A stretch of DNA of 64,000 nt from Streptomyces sp. DG1A-41 (GCF_037055355.1 NZ_CP146350.1:5541001-5605000); one strand, 5' to 3'. Positions 54,580 through 63,880 are shown, numbered from the stretch's first letter. The notes: generated by a model not told the origin, from the sequence alone. Program-made: numbers and translations.

Positions 54580-55587
54580 ATGACGTATGCGATAGAGGCG
54601 GAAGGCCTGGTCAAACGGTTCAAGGAGACCGAGGCGCTGGCCGGCGTCGACCTGGCGGCCCGCAAGGGCACGGTGCTCGGGCTGCTCGGCCCGAACGGCG
54701 CGGGGAAGACGACGGCGGTGCGGATCTTCGCGACGCTGCTGCGCCCGGACGGGGGCAGGGCCCGGGTGGCCGGCCACGACGTGGTCCGGGAGGCCGGGGT
54801 CGTACGGGCCATGGTCGGGCTGACCGGGCAGTACGCGGCGCTCGACGAGAACCTGACCGGCACGGAGAATCTGCTGCTCATCGGCAGGCTGCTCGGTCTG
54901 CCGAGGCGGGAGGCGAAGGCGCGGGCGGGGGAGCTGCTGGAGCGCTTTCAGCTGACGCACGCGGCCGGCCGGGCCGCGAAGACGTTCTCGGGAGGCATGC
55001 GCCGGCGCCTGGACCTCGCGGCCAGCCTGGTGGGGCGGCCCCGCATCCTCTTCCTCGACGAGCCGACCACGGGCCTCGACCCGCACAGCCGTGGCGAGCT
55101 GTGGGACCTGCTGCGCGGCCTGGTCGCGGACGGTGCGACCGCCCTGCTGACCACGCAGTACCTGAACGAGGCCGATGTGCTCGCCGACGACATCGTGGTG
55201 ATCGACAAGGGCCGGGTGATCGCCGAGGGCACTCCGGACCGGCTGAAGGCCCAGGTCGGCGGCCAGGTGCTGGAGCTCCGGCCGATCCTCGGGCAGGACC
55301 TCGCGCGGGCCCACGCGCTGGTGGCCGGGGCCGCCGGCCCGGAGGCCCGGATCGAGGGCGAGGTGATCACCGCGCCGGTGAAGGACCCCGAGCTGATGCC
55401 GGCCGTCGTGCGCTCGCTGGACCGGGAGGGGATCGGGGTGGGCGAGCTGGCCCTGCGCCGCTCCTCGCTCGACGAGGTCTTCCTCGCCCTGACCGGCCAC
55501 CGGGCCGAACCGGGCGAGCCCGAGCAGGACGGCGGCGCGGCCGTCCGGGAGGACGACGAGCTGGAGAAGGCGGTGAGCCGGTCATGA
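54580..55587 (+). CDS. DrrA-type ABC transporter ATPase
   Basis: 335 aa. Walker A LLGPNGAGKTTAV (about 33-45), Q-loop LTGQYAALDENLTG, signature FSGGMRRRLDLAASL, Walker B ILFLDEPTTGLDPHSRGELW, H-loop LLTTQYLNEADVLADDI, then a long C-terminal regulatory domain of about 110 aa. This is the DrrA/daunorubicin-resistance-type subgroup, which exports drugs or lipids. The stop overlaps the permease ATG (ATGA). Confidence 0.93.
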   Translation: MTYAIEAEGLVKRFKETEALAGVDLAARKGTVLGLLGPNGAGKTTAVRIFATLLRPDGGRARVAGHDVVREAGVVRAMVGLTGQYAALDENLTGTENLLLIGRLLGLPRREAKARAGELLERFQLTHAAGRAAKTFSGGMRRRLDLAASLVGRPRILFLDEPTTGLDPHSRGELWDLLRGLVADGATALLTTQYLNEADVLADDIVVIDKGRVIAEGTPDRLKAQVGGQVLELRPILGQDLARAHALVAGAAGPEARIEGEVITAPVKDPELMPAVVRSLDREGIGVGELALRRSSLDEVFLALTGHRAEPGEPEQDGGAAVREDDELEKAVSRS

Positions 55588-56393
55588 CCGCCACCACCAT
55601 CACCGCACCGGTCACCGCGTCGGGCCGCGTGCCGCCCCTCGCCGGGGTGCGGCAGACCTTCACGATGGCCTGGCGGAGCCTGGTCGCCGTCAAGCACAAC
55701 CCGCTCGAACTGGTCGACTACAGCATCACGCCGATCATGTTCGTGTTCCTGTTCACGTACGTGCTGGGCGGGCAGATGGCCGGATCGCCCGACGCGTATC
55801 TGAAGTACGCGCTGCCGGGGATCATCGTGCAGAACACCCTGTTCATGACGATGTACACGGCGATGGCCCTCAACACCGACCTCACCAAGGGTGTCTTCGA
55901 CCGGCTGCGCAGTCTGCCCATCGCGCGCTCCGCCCCGCTGATCGGGCGGATCACCGCCGACCTCGCGAAGCATGTGTGGGCGATGCTGCTGATGATCGGC
56001 CTCGGACTGGCCCTCGGCTTCCGTATCACCGGCGGGCTCGGCGGCTTCCTGCTCGGCACGCTGCTGCTGGTGGTGTTCGCCGCGGCCGTGTCGTGGAGCG
56101 CGGTGCTGATCGGGATGCTGGCCGGTGACGCGGAGAAGGTGCAGGCGTTCGCCTTCACCCTCATCTTCCCGATCACCTTCACCAGCAGCGCCTTCGTCGT
56201 CGTCGACACCATGCCGGGCTGGCTCCAGGCGTGGAGTGACGTCAACCCGGTCACGCACCTGTCCGACGCGTTCCGCGGGCTGCTGCTGGGCGGGGCGGTG
56301 GCGGAGCCGGTGCTGTGGTCGCTGGTGTGGGCGGCGGGGATCGCGCTGGTGTTCTATCCGCTGGCCATGAGGGCGTATCGCGCGAAGGTCTGA
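55584..56393 (+). CDS. DrrB-type ABC transporter permease
   Basis: 269 aa ABC-2 type permease with six membrane segments. ATG 55584 overlaps the ATPase stop. Family stretches: NPLELVDYSITPIMFVFLFT, YLKYALPGIIVQNTLF, KGVFDRLRSLPIARSAPLIG, FPITFTSSAFVVVDTMPGWL, NPVTHLSDAFRGLLLG. Forms a two-gene exporter with the ATPase; the substrate cannot be deduced. Confidence 0.93.
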   Translation: MTATTITAPVTASGRVPPLAGVRQTFTMAWRSLVAVKHNPLELVDYSITPIMFVFLFTYVLGGQMAGSPDAYLKYALPGIIVQNTLFMTMYTAMALNTDLTKGVFDRLRSLPIARSAPLIGRITADLAKHVWAMLLMIGLGLALGFRITGGLGGFLLGTLLLVVFAAAVSWSAVLIGMLAGDAEKVQAFAFTLIFPITFTSSAFVVVDTMPGWLQAWSDVNPVTHLSDAFRGLLLGGAVAEPVLWSLVWAAGIALVFYPLAMRAYRAKV

Positions 56394-56483
56394 GAGCCGA
56401 GGGGCTCGTACCCCGGTGGGAATTTCCGATTTCGGGCACGCTACGGCCGGTTCGGCGCGGGAATCGACCCTAAGCTGCCGCCC

Positions 56484-58331
56484 ATGTGTGGAATCGTGGG
56501 ATACGTGGGGCCGCAGTCGGCCCTGGAAGTCGTCATGGCCGGGCTGAAGCGGCTGGAGTACCGGGGGTACGACTCGGCCGGTGTCGCCGTCCTGGCCGAC
56601 GGTGGGCTGGCGACGGGGAAGAAGGCCGGGAAGCTCCTCAACCTGGAGAAGGAGCTGGACGGCCTGCCGCTGCCGGCCGGTACGACGGGCATCGGACACA
56701 CCCGGTGGGCCACGCACGGCGGACCGACGGACGCCAATGCCCACCCGCACATCGACAACGCGGGCCGGGTCGCGGTGGTGCACAACGGCATCATCGAGAA
56801 CTTCGCCCTGCTGCGGGCCGAGTTGGAGGATCGGGGGCACGAGCTGGCCTCCGAGACCGACACCGAGGTCGTCGCGCACCTGCTCGCCGAGGAGTTCTCG
56901 TCGTGCGCGGACCTCGCCGAGTCGATGCGGCTGGTGTGCCGGCGGCTGGAGGGTGCGTTCACGCTGGTCGCGGTGCACGCCGACGAGCCGGACGTGGTGG
57001 TGGGCGCGCGGCGGAACTCGCCGCTGGTGGTGGGCGTCGGAGAGGGCGAGGCCTTTCTCGCCTCGGACGTCGCCGCGTTCATCGCCCACACGCGGTCCGC
57101 GATCGAGCTGGGACAGGACCAGGTCGTGGAGCTGCGCCGGGACGGCGTGACGGTGACGGGCTTCGACGGCCGCCCGGCCGACGTCCGCTCGTACCACGTC
57201 GACTGGGACGCGTCGGCCGCGGAAAAGGGGGGCTATGACTACTTCATGCTCAAGGAGATCGCCGAGCAGCCCAAGGCGGTCGCCGATACGCTGCTGGGCC
57301 GTATCGACGGCTCAGGTTCGCTGACCCTGGACGAGGTGCGGATCCCCGCGGGGGTGCTGCGGGAGATCGACAAGGTCGTCATCGTCGCGTGCGGTACGGC
57401 CTTCCACGCCGGGATGATCGCCAAGTACGCCATCGAGCACTGGACGCGCCTGCCGTGCGAGGTGGAACTGGCCAGTGAGTTCCGGTACCGGGACCCGATC
57501 CTGGACGCGCAGACCCTCGTCATCGCCATCTCCCAGTCCGGCGAGACCATGGACACGCTCATGGCGCTGCGGCATGCCCGCGAGCAGGGCTCCAAGGTGC
57601 TGGCGATCTGCAACACCAACGGCTCGACGATCCCGCGCGAGTCGGACGCGGTGCTGTACACACACGCCGGGCCGGAGGTGGCCGTCGCCTCCACCAAGGC
57701 GTTCCTGACGCAGCTCGTCGCGTGCTATCTGGTCGCCCTGTATCTGGGCCAGGTGCGGGGCACCAAGTGGGGCGACGAGATCCGGGCGGTGATCCGCGAC
57801 CTGTCCTCGATCGCCGGTGCGGTGGAGCAGGTCCTGGGCACGATGGAGCCGGTGCGGGAGCTGGCCCGCACGCTCGCCTCGAAGAACACGGTGCTGTTCC
57901 TCGGCCGCCATGTGGGATATCCCGTGGCGCTGGAAGGCGCCCTGAAGCTCAAGGAGCTGGCCTACATGCACGCCGAGGGGTTCGCGGCGGGAGAGTTGAA
58001 GCACGGGCCCATCGCCTTGATCGAGAAGGATCTGCCGGTGGTCGTCGTGGTGCCGTCGCCGCGCGGGCGGTCCGTGCTGCACGACAAGATCGTGTCCAAC
58101 ATCCAGGAGATCCGGGCGCGGGGTGCGCGGACGATCGTCATCGCGGAGGAGGGGGACGAGGCGGTGGTGCCGTACGCGGACCACTTGATCCGGGTGCCGG
58201 CCACACCGACCCTGCTCCAGCCGCTCGTGGCCACGGTGCCGCTCCAGGTGTTCGCGTGTGAGCTGGCGACGGCTCGCGGGAACGAGGTGGATCAGCCTCG
58301 GAACCTGGCGAAGTCTGTGACGGTGGAGTGA
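56484..58331 (+). CDS. glmS: Glucosamine-fructose-6-phosphate aminotransferase
   Basis: 615 aa; makes glucosamine-6-P from fructose-6-P and glutamine. N-terminal catalytic Cys2 in MCGIVGYVG; glutaminase motifs GHTRWATHGGPTDANAHPH and VVHNGIIENF; two SIS domains (VACGTAFHAGMIAKYAIEHW; QSGETMDTLMALRHA); C-terminal NLAKSVTVE. No glmS ribozyme is recognisable in the 90 bp upstream. Followed by a strong terminator. Confidence 0.98.
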   Translation: MCGIVGYVGPQSALEVVMAGLKRLEYRGYDSAGVAVLADGGLATGKKAGKLLNLEKELDGLPLPAGTTGIGHTRWATHGGPTDANAHPHIDNAGRVAVVHNGIIENFALLRAELEDRGHELASETDTEVVAHLLAEEFSSCADLAESMRLVCRRLEGAFTLVAVHADEPDVVVGARRNSPLVVGVGEGEAFLASDVAAFIAHTRSAIELGQDQVVELRRDGVTVTGFDGRPADVRSYHVDWDASAAEKGGYDYFMLKEIAEQPKAVADTLLGRIDGSGSLTLDEVRIPAGVLREIDKVVIVACGTAFHAGMIAKYAIEHWTRLPCEVELASEFRYRDPILDAQTLVIAISQSGETMDTLMALRHAREQGSKVLAICNTNGSTIPRESDAVLYTHAGPEVAVASTKAFLTQLVACYLVALYLGQVRGTKWGDEIRAVIRDLSSIAGAVEQVLGTMEPVRELARTLASKNTVLFLGRHVGYPVALEGALKLKELAYMHAEGFAAGELKHGPIALIEKDLPVVVVVPSPRGRSVLHDKIVSNIQEIRARGARTIVIAEEGDEAVVPYADHLIRVPATPTLLQPLVATVPLQVFACELATARGNEVDQPRNLAKSVTVE

Positions 58332-58336
58332 GGAAG

Positions 58337-58368
58337 AGGGGCGAACGGCCGGTTGCCGTTCGCCCCTT
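58337..58368 (+). terminator. Bidirectional terminator after glmS
   Basis: AGGGGCGAACGGC pairs with GCCGTTCGCCCCT (13 bp) around a 5-nt loop, 6 bp after the glmS stop. The converging SH3-protein gene ends at 58393, so it may serve both. Confidence 0.85.
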
Positions 58369-58392
58369 GAGCAGCCGGTCAGGTACTCAGGC

Positions 58393-58752
58393 TCAGATGG
58401 GCAGGCAGGTCGCCGGGACCCAGCCTTCCACGCTGGTGCTGTTGGGGCCGCCGAAGTACCACTTGTTGCTCTTCTTGCCGCAGGCCGTGTAGCTGCCCCC
58501 CGTGACGGGCTTGCGGTCGCCGAAGCAGACCCCGCCCTTCTGGCCCTTGCCCCAGGTACCGAGAGCCGTGGCGCTCGTCTTGGGCGCACTGCGGATGTTG
58601 ACGGTTGCCTTGGGCTTCACGTTGACCAGCGCGCTGCTGCAATCCGGCTTCGTCGCCGCGGCGGCGGTGCCTGCGGTGGCGACGGCGCCGGTGAGGGCCG
58701 TACCTATGAGGGCCGCAGTGGTCAGTGCGGTGCCCAAAGACTTGGACTTCAA
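58393..58752 (-). CDS. Secreted small SH3-like protein
   Basis: 119 aa from TTG 58752, chosen because GGGAGG lies 8 nt upstream and the product starts directly with a signal peptide (LKSKSLGTALTTAALIGTAL, cleavage near TAAAA). ATG starts at 58800 and 58791 extend it without a good ribosome site. The mature part resembles a bacterial SH3 domain: ATVNIRSAPKTSATALGTWG, KGGVCFGDRK, KWYFGGPNSTSVEGWVPATC, with four cysteines. Possible cell-wall binding. Confidence 0.8.
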   Translation of the reverse strand: MKSKSLGTALTTAALIGTALTGAVATAGTAAAATKPDCSSALVNVKPKATVNIRSAPKTSATALGTWGKGQKGGVCFGDRKPVTGGSYTACGKKSNKWYFGGPNSTSVEGWVPATCLPI

Positions 58753-58923
58753 AGCTGTGTCCTCCCGTTTGGTGCGATGCCGTTTGCTCATCGCGGTCAT
58801 CGCGAACTGTACAAGTGGGAGGGGGGAGTTCAGGCTCGCGGGGTGTCCGCTGGGAGTTCGGTGCGGAGGGCTTGTGGGAGGCGGGTGAAGGTTGCTGTCG
58901 GGAAGGTGAGTGCGCGAGGGACG

Positions 58924-59598
58924 TCAGTCAGGGAAGCTCCAGGGGGGCGGTGGTTTGAGGCTGTACGGAATCTTGGTCCAGCCGTCGGGGGTCACGTGGT
59001 AGAAGTCCCCGCTGTCGGCGTCCATCCGCGAGCTGCCGTTCACGTGCACGATGTCCGCGTGGAGGCGGTAGTGGAATCCGCCCATCATGCCGGCCACCCG
59101 GAAGAAGACCCGCACGTCCGGACCCTCCGTCAGGGGGGCCAGTGGTGGCAGCAGATGCTCGATCTCGTCGAAACAGCTGCCGGTCCGCTCCCGCAGCATC
59201 GCGTGGAAATGGTGCTCCAGCACATCAACGGGGCAGGGGAGCTGCCGCACCGCCACCGGCTCCAGAAGCTCCAGCAGATGCGAGTGGCCCCGCTCCCGCG
59301 CGATGTCCACGGGGCGCCGTCCGTCGCGGGTGCGCTGCGTGCGCCAGTCGCCGTACGCGATCAGCCGCGAGACGACGGCGGTGTCGGCTCCGTGCCAGGC
59401 GGCCTGGTGCAGCGGGGCGAAGCCGCTGCGGTTCCCGGGCCGGGCGAGAATGACCCGCCTGGGATTCTTCCCCAGCTCCTCGAACAGGCCGTCCCAGTCG
59501 GCGTCCCGGGCGAGGTCCGAGAACCGGTCCCGCTCCTTCAGGTACCTGTCCCCGTAGCGTTCGCGGTCGGTGAGGCCGTCCCATTCCATGCTGATCAT
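58924..59598 (-). CDS. Ankyrin-repeat protein
   Basis: 224 aa from ATG 59598 (ATG 59589 possible). The middle shows two ankyrin-type repeats ([20 protein letters not shown], then [20 protein letters not shown], about 58-112). The C-terminal part is a beta-rich domain ([39 protein letters not shown]). Function unknown. Divergent from acpS by 88 bp. Confidence 0.85.
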   Translation of the reverse strand: MISMEWDGLTDRERYGDRYLKERDRFSDLARDADWDGLFEELGKNPRRVILARPGNRSGFAPLHQAAWHGADTAVVSRLIAYGDWRTQRTRDGRRPVDIARERGHSHLLELLEPVAVRQLPCPVDVLEHHFHAMLRERTGSCFDEIEHLLPPLAPLTEGPDVRVFFRVAGMMGGFHYRLHADIVHVNGSSRMDADSGDFYHVTPDGWTKIPYSLKPPPPWSFPD

Positions 59599-59686
59599 GC
59601 TAGTCGGCGCCGCCGAGGCCGGGAGCGGCGGCGGGTGGCCCCGACCGTTCGGGAAAATGACGAGGCCTCACCGTAGGGTGCTGGGC

Positions 59687-60058
59687 ATGAGCATCATCGG
59701 GGTCGGGATCGACGTCGCCGAGATCGATCGGTTCGCGGCGTCGCTGGAGCGTACGCCCGCGCTGGCCGAGCGGCTGTTCGTGGAGCGGGAGTTGCTGCTG
59801 CCCAGCGGGGAACGCCGGGGTGTCGCCTCCCTGGCCGCCCGGTTCGCTGCCAAGGAGGCCTTGGCCAAGGCGCTCGGGGCTCCGCCCGGGCTGCTCTGGA
59901 CCGATGCCGAGGTGTGTGCCGAGGACAGTGGGCAGCCCTGGCTGCGGGTGACCGGGACCGTGGCCGCACGGGCCGCCGAGCTCGGGGTGCGGTCCTGGCA
60001 CCTGTCCCTGAGCCATGACGCGGGTGTCGCCTCGGCCGTTGTGATCGCGGAGGGGTGA
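59687..60058 (+). CDS. acpS: Holo-[acyl-carrier-protein] synthase
   Basis: 123 aa; transfers phosphopantetheine from CoA to acyl carrier proteins. ATG 59687: [20 protein letters not shown]; catalytic/metal region [17 protein letters not shown]-terminal [20 protein letters not shown]. Upstream in-frame ATG 59570 has no family support. In Streptomyces acpS usually precedes nnr; here two extra genes intervene. Confidence 0.96.
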   Translation: MSIIGVGIDVAEIDRFAASLERTPALAERLFVERELLLPSGERRGVASLAARFAAKEALAKALGAPPGLLWTDAEVCAEDSGQPWLRVTGTVAARAAELGVRSWHLSLSHDAGVASAVVIAEG

Positions 60059-60088
60059 TTCGGGGCCCGGGGGACAGGAGGATATGGC

Positions 60089-61324
60089 ATGACCACGGTG
60101 AAAGGTGTCGACCCCCGCGGTACGCGGCACTGCGAGACGTCGGCTCTGGGCGTGCTGCTGCGCCATCAGGGACTCGACCTGTCCGAGCCCATGCTCTTCG
60201 GCCTCGGGGCCGGGCTGTCCTTCATCTACTGGGACGGCAAGAACATGGACTTCCCCTTCCTCGGCGGGCGCGTCAAGCCCTTCGAGCTCACCAGGAACCT
60301 GGCCGCCGGGCTGAATCTGGAGCTCGAGGTCCAGGAGACCGGCTCCGCCCGCAAGGCATGGGAGAACGTGGCGACCGCCATCGACGCCGGCCGTCCCGTC
60401 GGACTCCAGCTCGACAGCTACCACCTGGACTACTTCACCTCGAAGGTGCACTTCGGCGGGCATGTCGTCGCCCTGTACGGCTACGACGAGCACGACGCCT
60501 ACCTGGTGGACACCGGCCAGCAGGGCGGAGCGGTGTCCACCAGCCTGAGCAGCCTCGCCCGGGCCAGGGCCGCGCGCGGACCGATGACCGCCAGGCACCG
60601 GTCGTTCACGCTCACCGTTCCGGGGAAGGCGCCCGCACCGGAGGGCCGGATCGTTCCGGCCATCACCGAATGCGCCGACGCGTTCCTCCATCCGCCCATC
60701 GCCAACCTCGGCCACCGGGGCATCGAGAAGGCCGGGAAGCTCGTACCCGCCTGGCTCCAGCGCACCGACGCACCCCGGCGGGACCTGCCGCAGGCCGCTC
60801 TCCTGATGGAGAAGGCCGGCACCGGCGGTGCTCTGTTCCGCAATCTATACCGCGACTTTCTCGCCGAATGCACCCAGTTCGTCGACAGTGGCCATCTGCG
60901 CACCGGCCACAGGCTGTACTCGGAAGCGGCCGGCTTGTGGACGGACGTCGCAGCGCTCGTCACGAACGCCGGTGAGTCGGGCGATGAGCAGTGCCTCAGA
61001 CGGGCAGGTGCCGTCCTCTGCGACATCGCGCGTATCGAACGCGAAGCCATGGAGGCGCTGAGCCGCCTGCGCGGGAAGCCCCCGCCGGATGAGGGCGAGG
61101 GCTTCGGGGGCGCGTGTCAGCAGATCGTCTGGCTGCTGTTCACCCGCGTGATGTTGCGGAACGTCGTGTTCTCGCCGCACGGGCTCTCCCTGATGGCCGA
61201 GTTGGTGACCGTCAGGTTCTGGATGGTGATGTCCTTGTTGTTCGGGAAGTCCGAGCGGGCGGCCAGGCGCAGTTCGCCGCCGCCCGTGATCGTGCCGCTC
61301 TGCGCCGCGAGGGTGACGTTGTAG
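60089..61324 (+). CDS. BtrH-like (DUF4872-type) protein, C-terminus probably frame-broken
   Basis: AGGAGGA at 60076-60082 supports ATG 60089. The N-terminal half looks like the BtrH papain-like domain: RGTRHCETSALGVLLRHQG (Cys15), YFTSKVHFGGHVVALYGYDE (His125) and AYLVDTGQQGG (Asp141). The C-terminal half (about 190-330) is helical. The written frame runs 208 bp into the convergent gene. If one C is missing in the C-run at 61079-61083, the protein would end RLRGKPPAG at a TGA at 61090-61092 (334 aa) and clear that gene. I favour that reading. BtrH itself transfers an acyl chain from carrier protein to aminoglycoside; activity here is unknown. Confidence 0.75.
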   Translation: MTTVKGVDPRGTRHCETSALGVLLRHQGLDLSEPMLFGLGAGLSFIYWDGKNMDFPFLGGRVKPFELTRNLAAGLNLELEVQETGSARKAWENVATAIDAGRPVGLQLDSYHLDYFTSKVHFGGHVVALYGYDEHDAYLVDTGQQGGAVSTSLSSLARARAARGPMTARHRSFTLTVPGKAPAPEGRIVPAITECADAFLHPPIANLGHRGIEKAGKLVPAWLQRTDAPRRDLPQAALLMEKAGTGGALFRNLYRDFLAECTQFVDSGHLRTGHRLYSEAAGLWTDVAALVTNAGESGDEQCLRRAGAVLCDIARIEREAMEALSRLRGKPPPDEGEGFGGACQQIVWLLFTRVMLRNVVFSPHGLSLMAELVTVRFWMVMSLLFGKSERAARRSSPPPVIVPLCAARVTL

Positions 61325-62271
61325 CAGTTCTCGATCAGCACCGAGTTGTTGCCGGTGTTGGAGATCGTCACCCTGTTGATCGTCGCCCCGCCGCTCTCCG
61401 AGACGCAGAACACCCCGCGTCCGCCGCCGCGCGCGATGACCTCGCCGACCCGGATGTTGGTCGGGTAGCCGCTGCCGACCCGGCCGTTGCGGTTGGCCAT
61501 GCGGAAGGCCGCGTAGCCGGTGCCCGTGCCCGCGTTCTCCGCGTCCACCTTGGTGACGTTGGCGTTGATGGTCTGGTTGAGCAGCAGGCCGGACTCGCCC
61601 ACGTTGCGGGCGGTGACCGTGCCGATGGTGATGCCGTCGACGCCGTAGGTCTCGACCGCGTGGCTGGACGCGCCGGAGACGTAGACGTTGTCGATGCGGA
61701 CGTTGCGCGTCCACTGGCTGGTGTCGCCGCGGTTGTCGATGCGGACGCCCAAACCGCGCGAGAGGCGCATGTCTATCTGGCCGAGCACGACGTTCTGGAC
61801 GTTGCGCATGAAGATGCCGTAGAGCGGGGTGCCGGTGAGATTGAGGTTCTGGACCTCCACGTCGCGCGTGCCGCGGGAGTAGACCGGCGCCTGATCGCCG
61901 GAGCCGCTGCCGGTGACGTTGATGGTGCCGCAGACGTCGAGGACGGTGTAGCTCGGGAGCGAGATGCGTGAGCCCGCCGAGATGGAGCCCGAGCCGCGGA
62001 CCACGACCCGTTCCTTCGACGTGCGGCCCGACGTGAGGCTGCTGACGGCCGCCTGGACTGCGGCGCGCATGTCGGTGCCGGTGTAGACGGTGCTGCTGCC
62101 GCGCCGGGCGGTCCAGTTGCTGCCGCTCTGCACGGCCTCGGCCTGGTAGGAGCCGTCTCCGCAGGCCGTCGCTCGCGTGGGGGCGGCGGTGGCGGGGGCG
62201 GTCAGGGTGCCGGCGGCGGTGAGGACGGCGGTGGCACCGGCGGCGGCGAGGAATGCGGCTCTGCGTCCCAT
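61117..62271 (-). CDS. Secreted right-handed beta-helix protein (pectate-lyase-like)
   Basis: 384 aa from ATG 62271 (GAGG about 5 nt upstream). Signal peptide MGRRAAFLAAAGATAVLTAA with cleavage after ATAA; the RR pair hints at Tat. The rest is a repetitive beta-helix with many short N/V/I-rich rungs (VEVQNLNLTGTPLYGIFMRN; VRIDNVYVSGASSHAVETYG; ITIQNLTVTNSAIRESPC). Such folds are typical of polysaccharide lyases and hydrolases, but catalytic residues cannot be assigned by eye. A LacI-type operator and promoter lie immediately upstream, suggesting sugar-controlled expression. Confidence 0.85.
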   Translation of the reverse strand: MGRRAAFLAAAGATAVLTAAGTLTAPATAAPTRATACGDGSYQAEAVQSGSNWTARRGSSTVYTGTDMRAAVQAAVSSLTSGRTSKERVVVRGSGSISAGSRISLPSYTVLDVCGTINVTGSGSGDQAPVYSRGTRDVEVQNLNLTGTPLYGIFMRNVQNVVLGQIDMRLSRGLGVRIDNRGDTSQWTRNVRIDNVYVSGASSHAVETYGVDGITIGTVTARNVGESGLLLNQTINANVTKVDAENAGTGTGYAAFRMANRNGRVGSGYPTNIRVGEVIARGGGRGVFCVSESGGATINRVTISNTGNNSVLIENCYNVTLAAQSGTITGGGELRLAARSDFPNNKDITIQNLTVTNSAIRESPCGENTTFRNITRVNSSQTIC

Positions 62272-62303
62272 GGGGGCCTCGGTTTCGTCGAACGTGGGGG
62301 GTG

Positions 62304-62318
62304 TGCAAGCGCTTTCTG
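62304..62318 (-). promoter_or_regulatory. LacI/CRE-like operator upstream of the beta-helix gene
   Basis: Contains the palindrome AAGCGCTT (62307-62314) in the context TGCAAGCGCTTTCTG, the form bound by LacI-family sugar repressors in Streptomyces. It lies 33 bp upstream of the start codon and just after the predicted transcript start, so a bound repressor would block elongation or initiation. Confidence 0.65.
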
Positions 62319-62329
62319 CGCGGCCGGTG

Positions 62330-62358
62330 AGTCTGGCAAAGGGCAGGCAAAGCGTCAA
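62330..62358 (-). promoter_or_regulatory. Candidate promoter of the beta-helix gene
   Basis: On the minus strand TTGACG (62358-62353), 17-nt spacer, CAGACT (62335-62330). Predicted start near 62323 places the operator at about +5 to +19. Confidence 0.6.
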
Positions 62359-62431
62359 TGGATGCGACACGGTTCGGAGTTGCGCGAGATACGGGGGAGT
62401 GGCCGGGCGGTCGTACGGGAAACTCGACCGC

Positions 62432-63880
62432 ATGCGTACTGCGTACAGCGTGGAGACGGTCAGGACCGCCGAACGGGAGCTGATGACGCGGCTGCCGGAG
62501 GGGGCGCTGATGCAACGCGCCGCCGCCGGACTCGCCGCGGCCTGCGCCGACCTGCTGGGGCGGGTGTACGGCAGCAGGGTCGTGCTGCTGGTCGGGAGCG
62601 GGGACAACGGTGGTGACGCGCTGTACGCCGGGGCCCGGCTGGCCCGGCGCGGGGCCGGTGTCACCGCGGTGTTGCTCGCGCCGGAGCGGGCTCATGCCGG
62701 GGGGCTCGCGGTCCTGCGGCGGGCCGGGGGGCGGGTCGTGAGCGCCGATGGCACCGAGGGTGCGCGGGGCGTCGAGGAGCTGGTCGAGCGGGCGGATCTC
62801 GTCATCGACGGCATCGTCGGTATCGGTGGGAAGGGCGGCCTGAGGCCGGACGCGGTGCCGCTGGCCGCCGCCGCCGAACGGTCGCGGGGCGCCGTGGTCG
62901 CCGTCGATCTGCCCAGCGGGGTCGACGCCGACACCGGGGAGGTGCGCGGCGTGGCGGTCCGGGCCGATCTGACGGTGACGTTCGGGACGCACAAGCCGGG
63001 GCTGCTGATCGATCCGGCGCGGGAGTACGCGGGGTCGGTGCGGCTGGTCGACATCGGTCTTGAGCTGCCGGCCGAGCCGGAGCTGGAGGCGTTGCAGCAC
63101 GCGGACGTGGAGCGGTTGCTGCCGGTGCCGCGGGCCGAGAGCGACAAGTACCGGCGGGGTGTCGTCGGCATCGCCGCCGGGTCCGCGCGCTACCCCGGGG
63201 CCGCCGTGCTCGCCGTCGCGGGGGCGCTGCGGGGCGGGGCCGGGGCCGTGCGGTACGTCGGGCCGGCCGGGGACGCCGTCATCACACGGTTCCCCGAGAC
63301 GCTCGTGTCGGACCACGGGCCGAAGCATGCCGGGCGGGTGCAGGCGTGGGTCGTCGGGCCGGGGGCCGGGGACGACGCGGCGACGGTCGGGGAGGTGCTG
63401 GCGGCCGACGTCCCGGTGCTGGTCGACGCGGACGGGCTGCGGTTGGCCGAGGCGGGGGTCGTGCGGGCGCGGCGGGCGCCGACGCTGATGACGCCGCATG
63501 CCGGGGAGGCGGCGGCGCTGCTCGGGGTCGACCGGGCGGACGTCGAGGGCGGGCGGCTGGCGGCGGTGCGGGAGCTGGCCGGGCGGTACGGGGCGACCGT
63601 GCTGTTGAAGGGGTCCACGACGTTGGTCGCCGACTCGGGGGGCGGGGCGGTGCGGGTGAATCCGACGGGGACGTCCTGGCTGGCCACGGCGGGGAGCGGG
63701 GACGTGCTCTCGGGGCTGGCGGGGTCGTTGCTGGCGGCGGGGCTTTCCGCGGTGGACGCGGGGAGTGTCGGGGCATATGTGCACGGACTGGCCGGGAGGC
63801 TGGCGGCGGACGGGGCGCCGGTGGGGGCGCATGACGTGGCGGAGGCCGTCCCCGAGGCCTGGCGGAATGTTTTCGGCTGA
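62432..63880 (+). CDS. nnr: Bifunctional NAD(P)H-hydrate repair enzyme
   Basis: 482 aa from ATG 62432 (MRTAYSVETVRTAERELMTR). The N-terminal epimerase (YjeF_N) has LVGSGDNGGDALYAGARLA and VVAVDLPSGVDADTGEV; the C-terminal ADP-dependent dehydratase has AWVVGPGAGDD, VLVDADGLRL, LMTPHAGEAAALLG and ATAGSGDVLSGLAGSLLAAG. It repairs hydrated NADH/NADPH. Intact; the last 120 bp of the window after it show no gene, only GC-rich sequence with one short inverted repeat. Confidence 0.96.
   Translation: MRTAYSVETVRTAERELMTRLPEGALMQRAAAGLAAACADLLGRVYGSRVVLLVGSGDNGGDALYAGARLARRGAGVTAVLLAPERAHAGGLAVLRRAGGRVVSADGTEGARGVEELVERADLVIDGIVGIGGKGGLRPDAVPLAAAAERSRGAVVAVDLPSGVDADTGEVRGVAVRADLTVTFGTHKPGLLIDPAREYAGSVRLVDIGLELPAEPELEALQHADVERLLPVPRAESDKYRRGVVGIAAGSARYPGAAVLAVAGALRGGAGAVRYVGPAGDAVITRFPETLVSDHGPKHAGRVQAWVVGPGAGDDAATVGEVLAADVPVLVDADGLRLAEAGVVRARRAPTLMTPHAGEAAALLGVDRADVEGGRLAAVRELAGRYGATVLLKGSTTLVADSGGGAVRVNPTGTSWLATAGSGDVLSGLAGSLLAAGLSAVDAGSVGAYVHGLAGRLAADGAPVGAHDVAEAVPEAWRNVFG

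Noticed and set aside
56394..56483. glmS ribozyme upstream of glmS
   Set aside because: Only 90 bp are available, without the conserved core; this ribozyme class is mainly known from Firmicutes.
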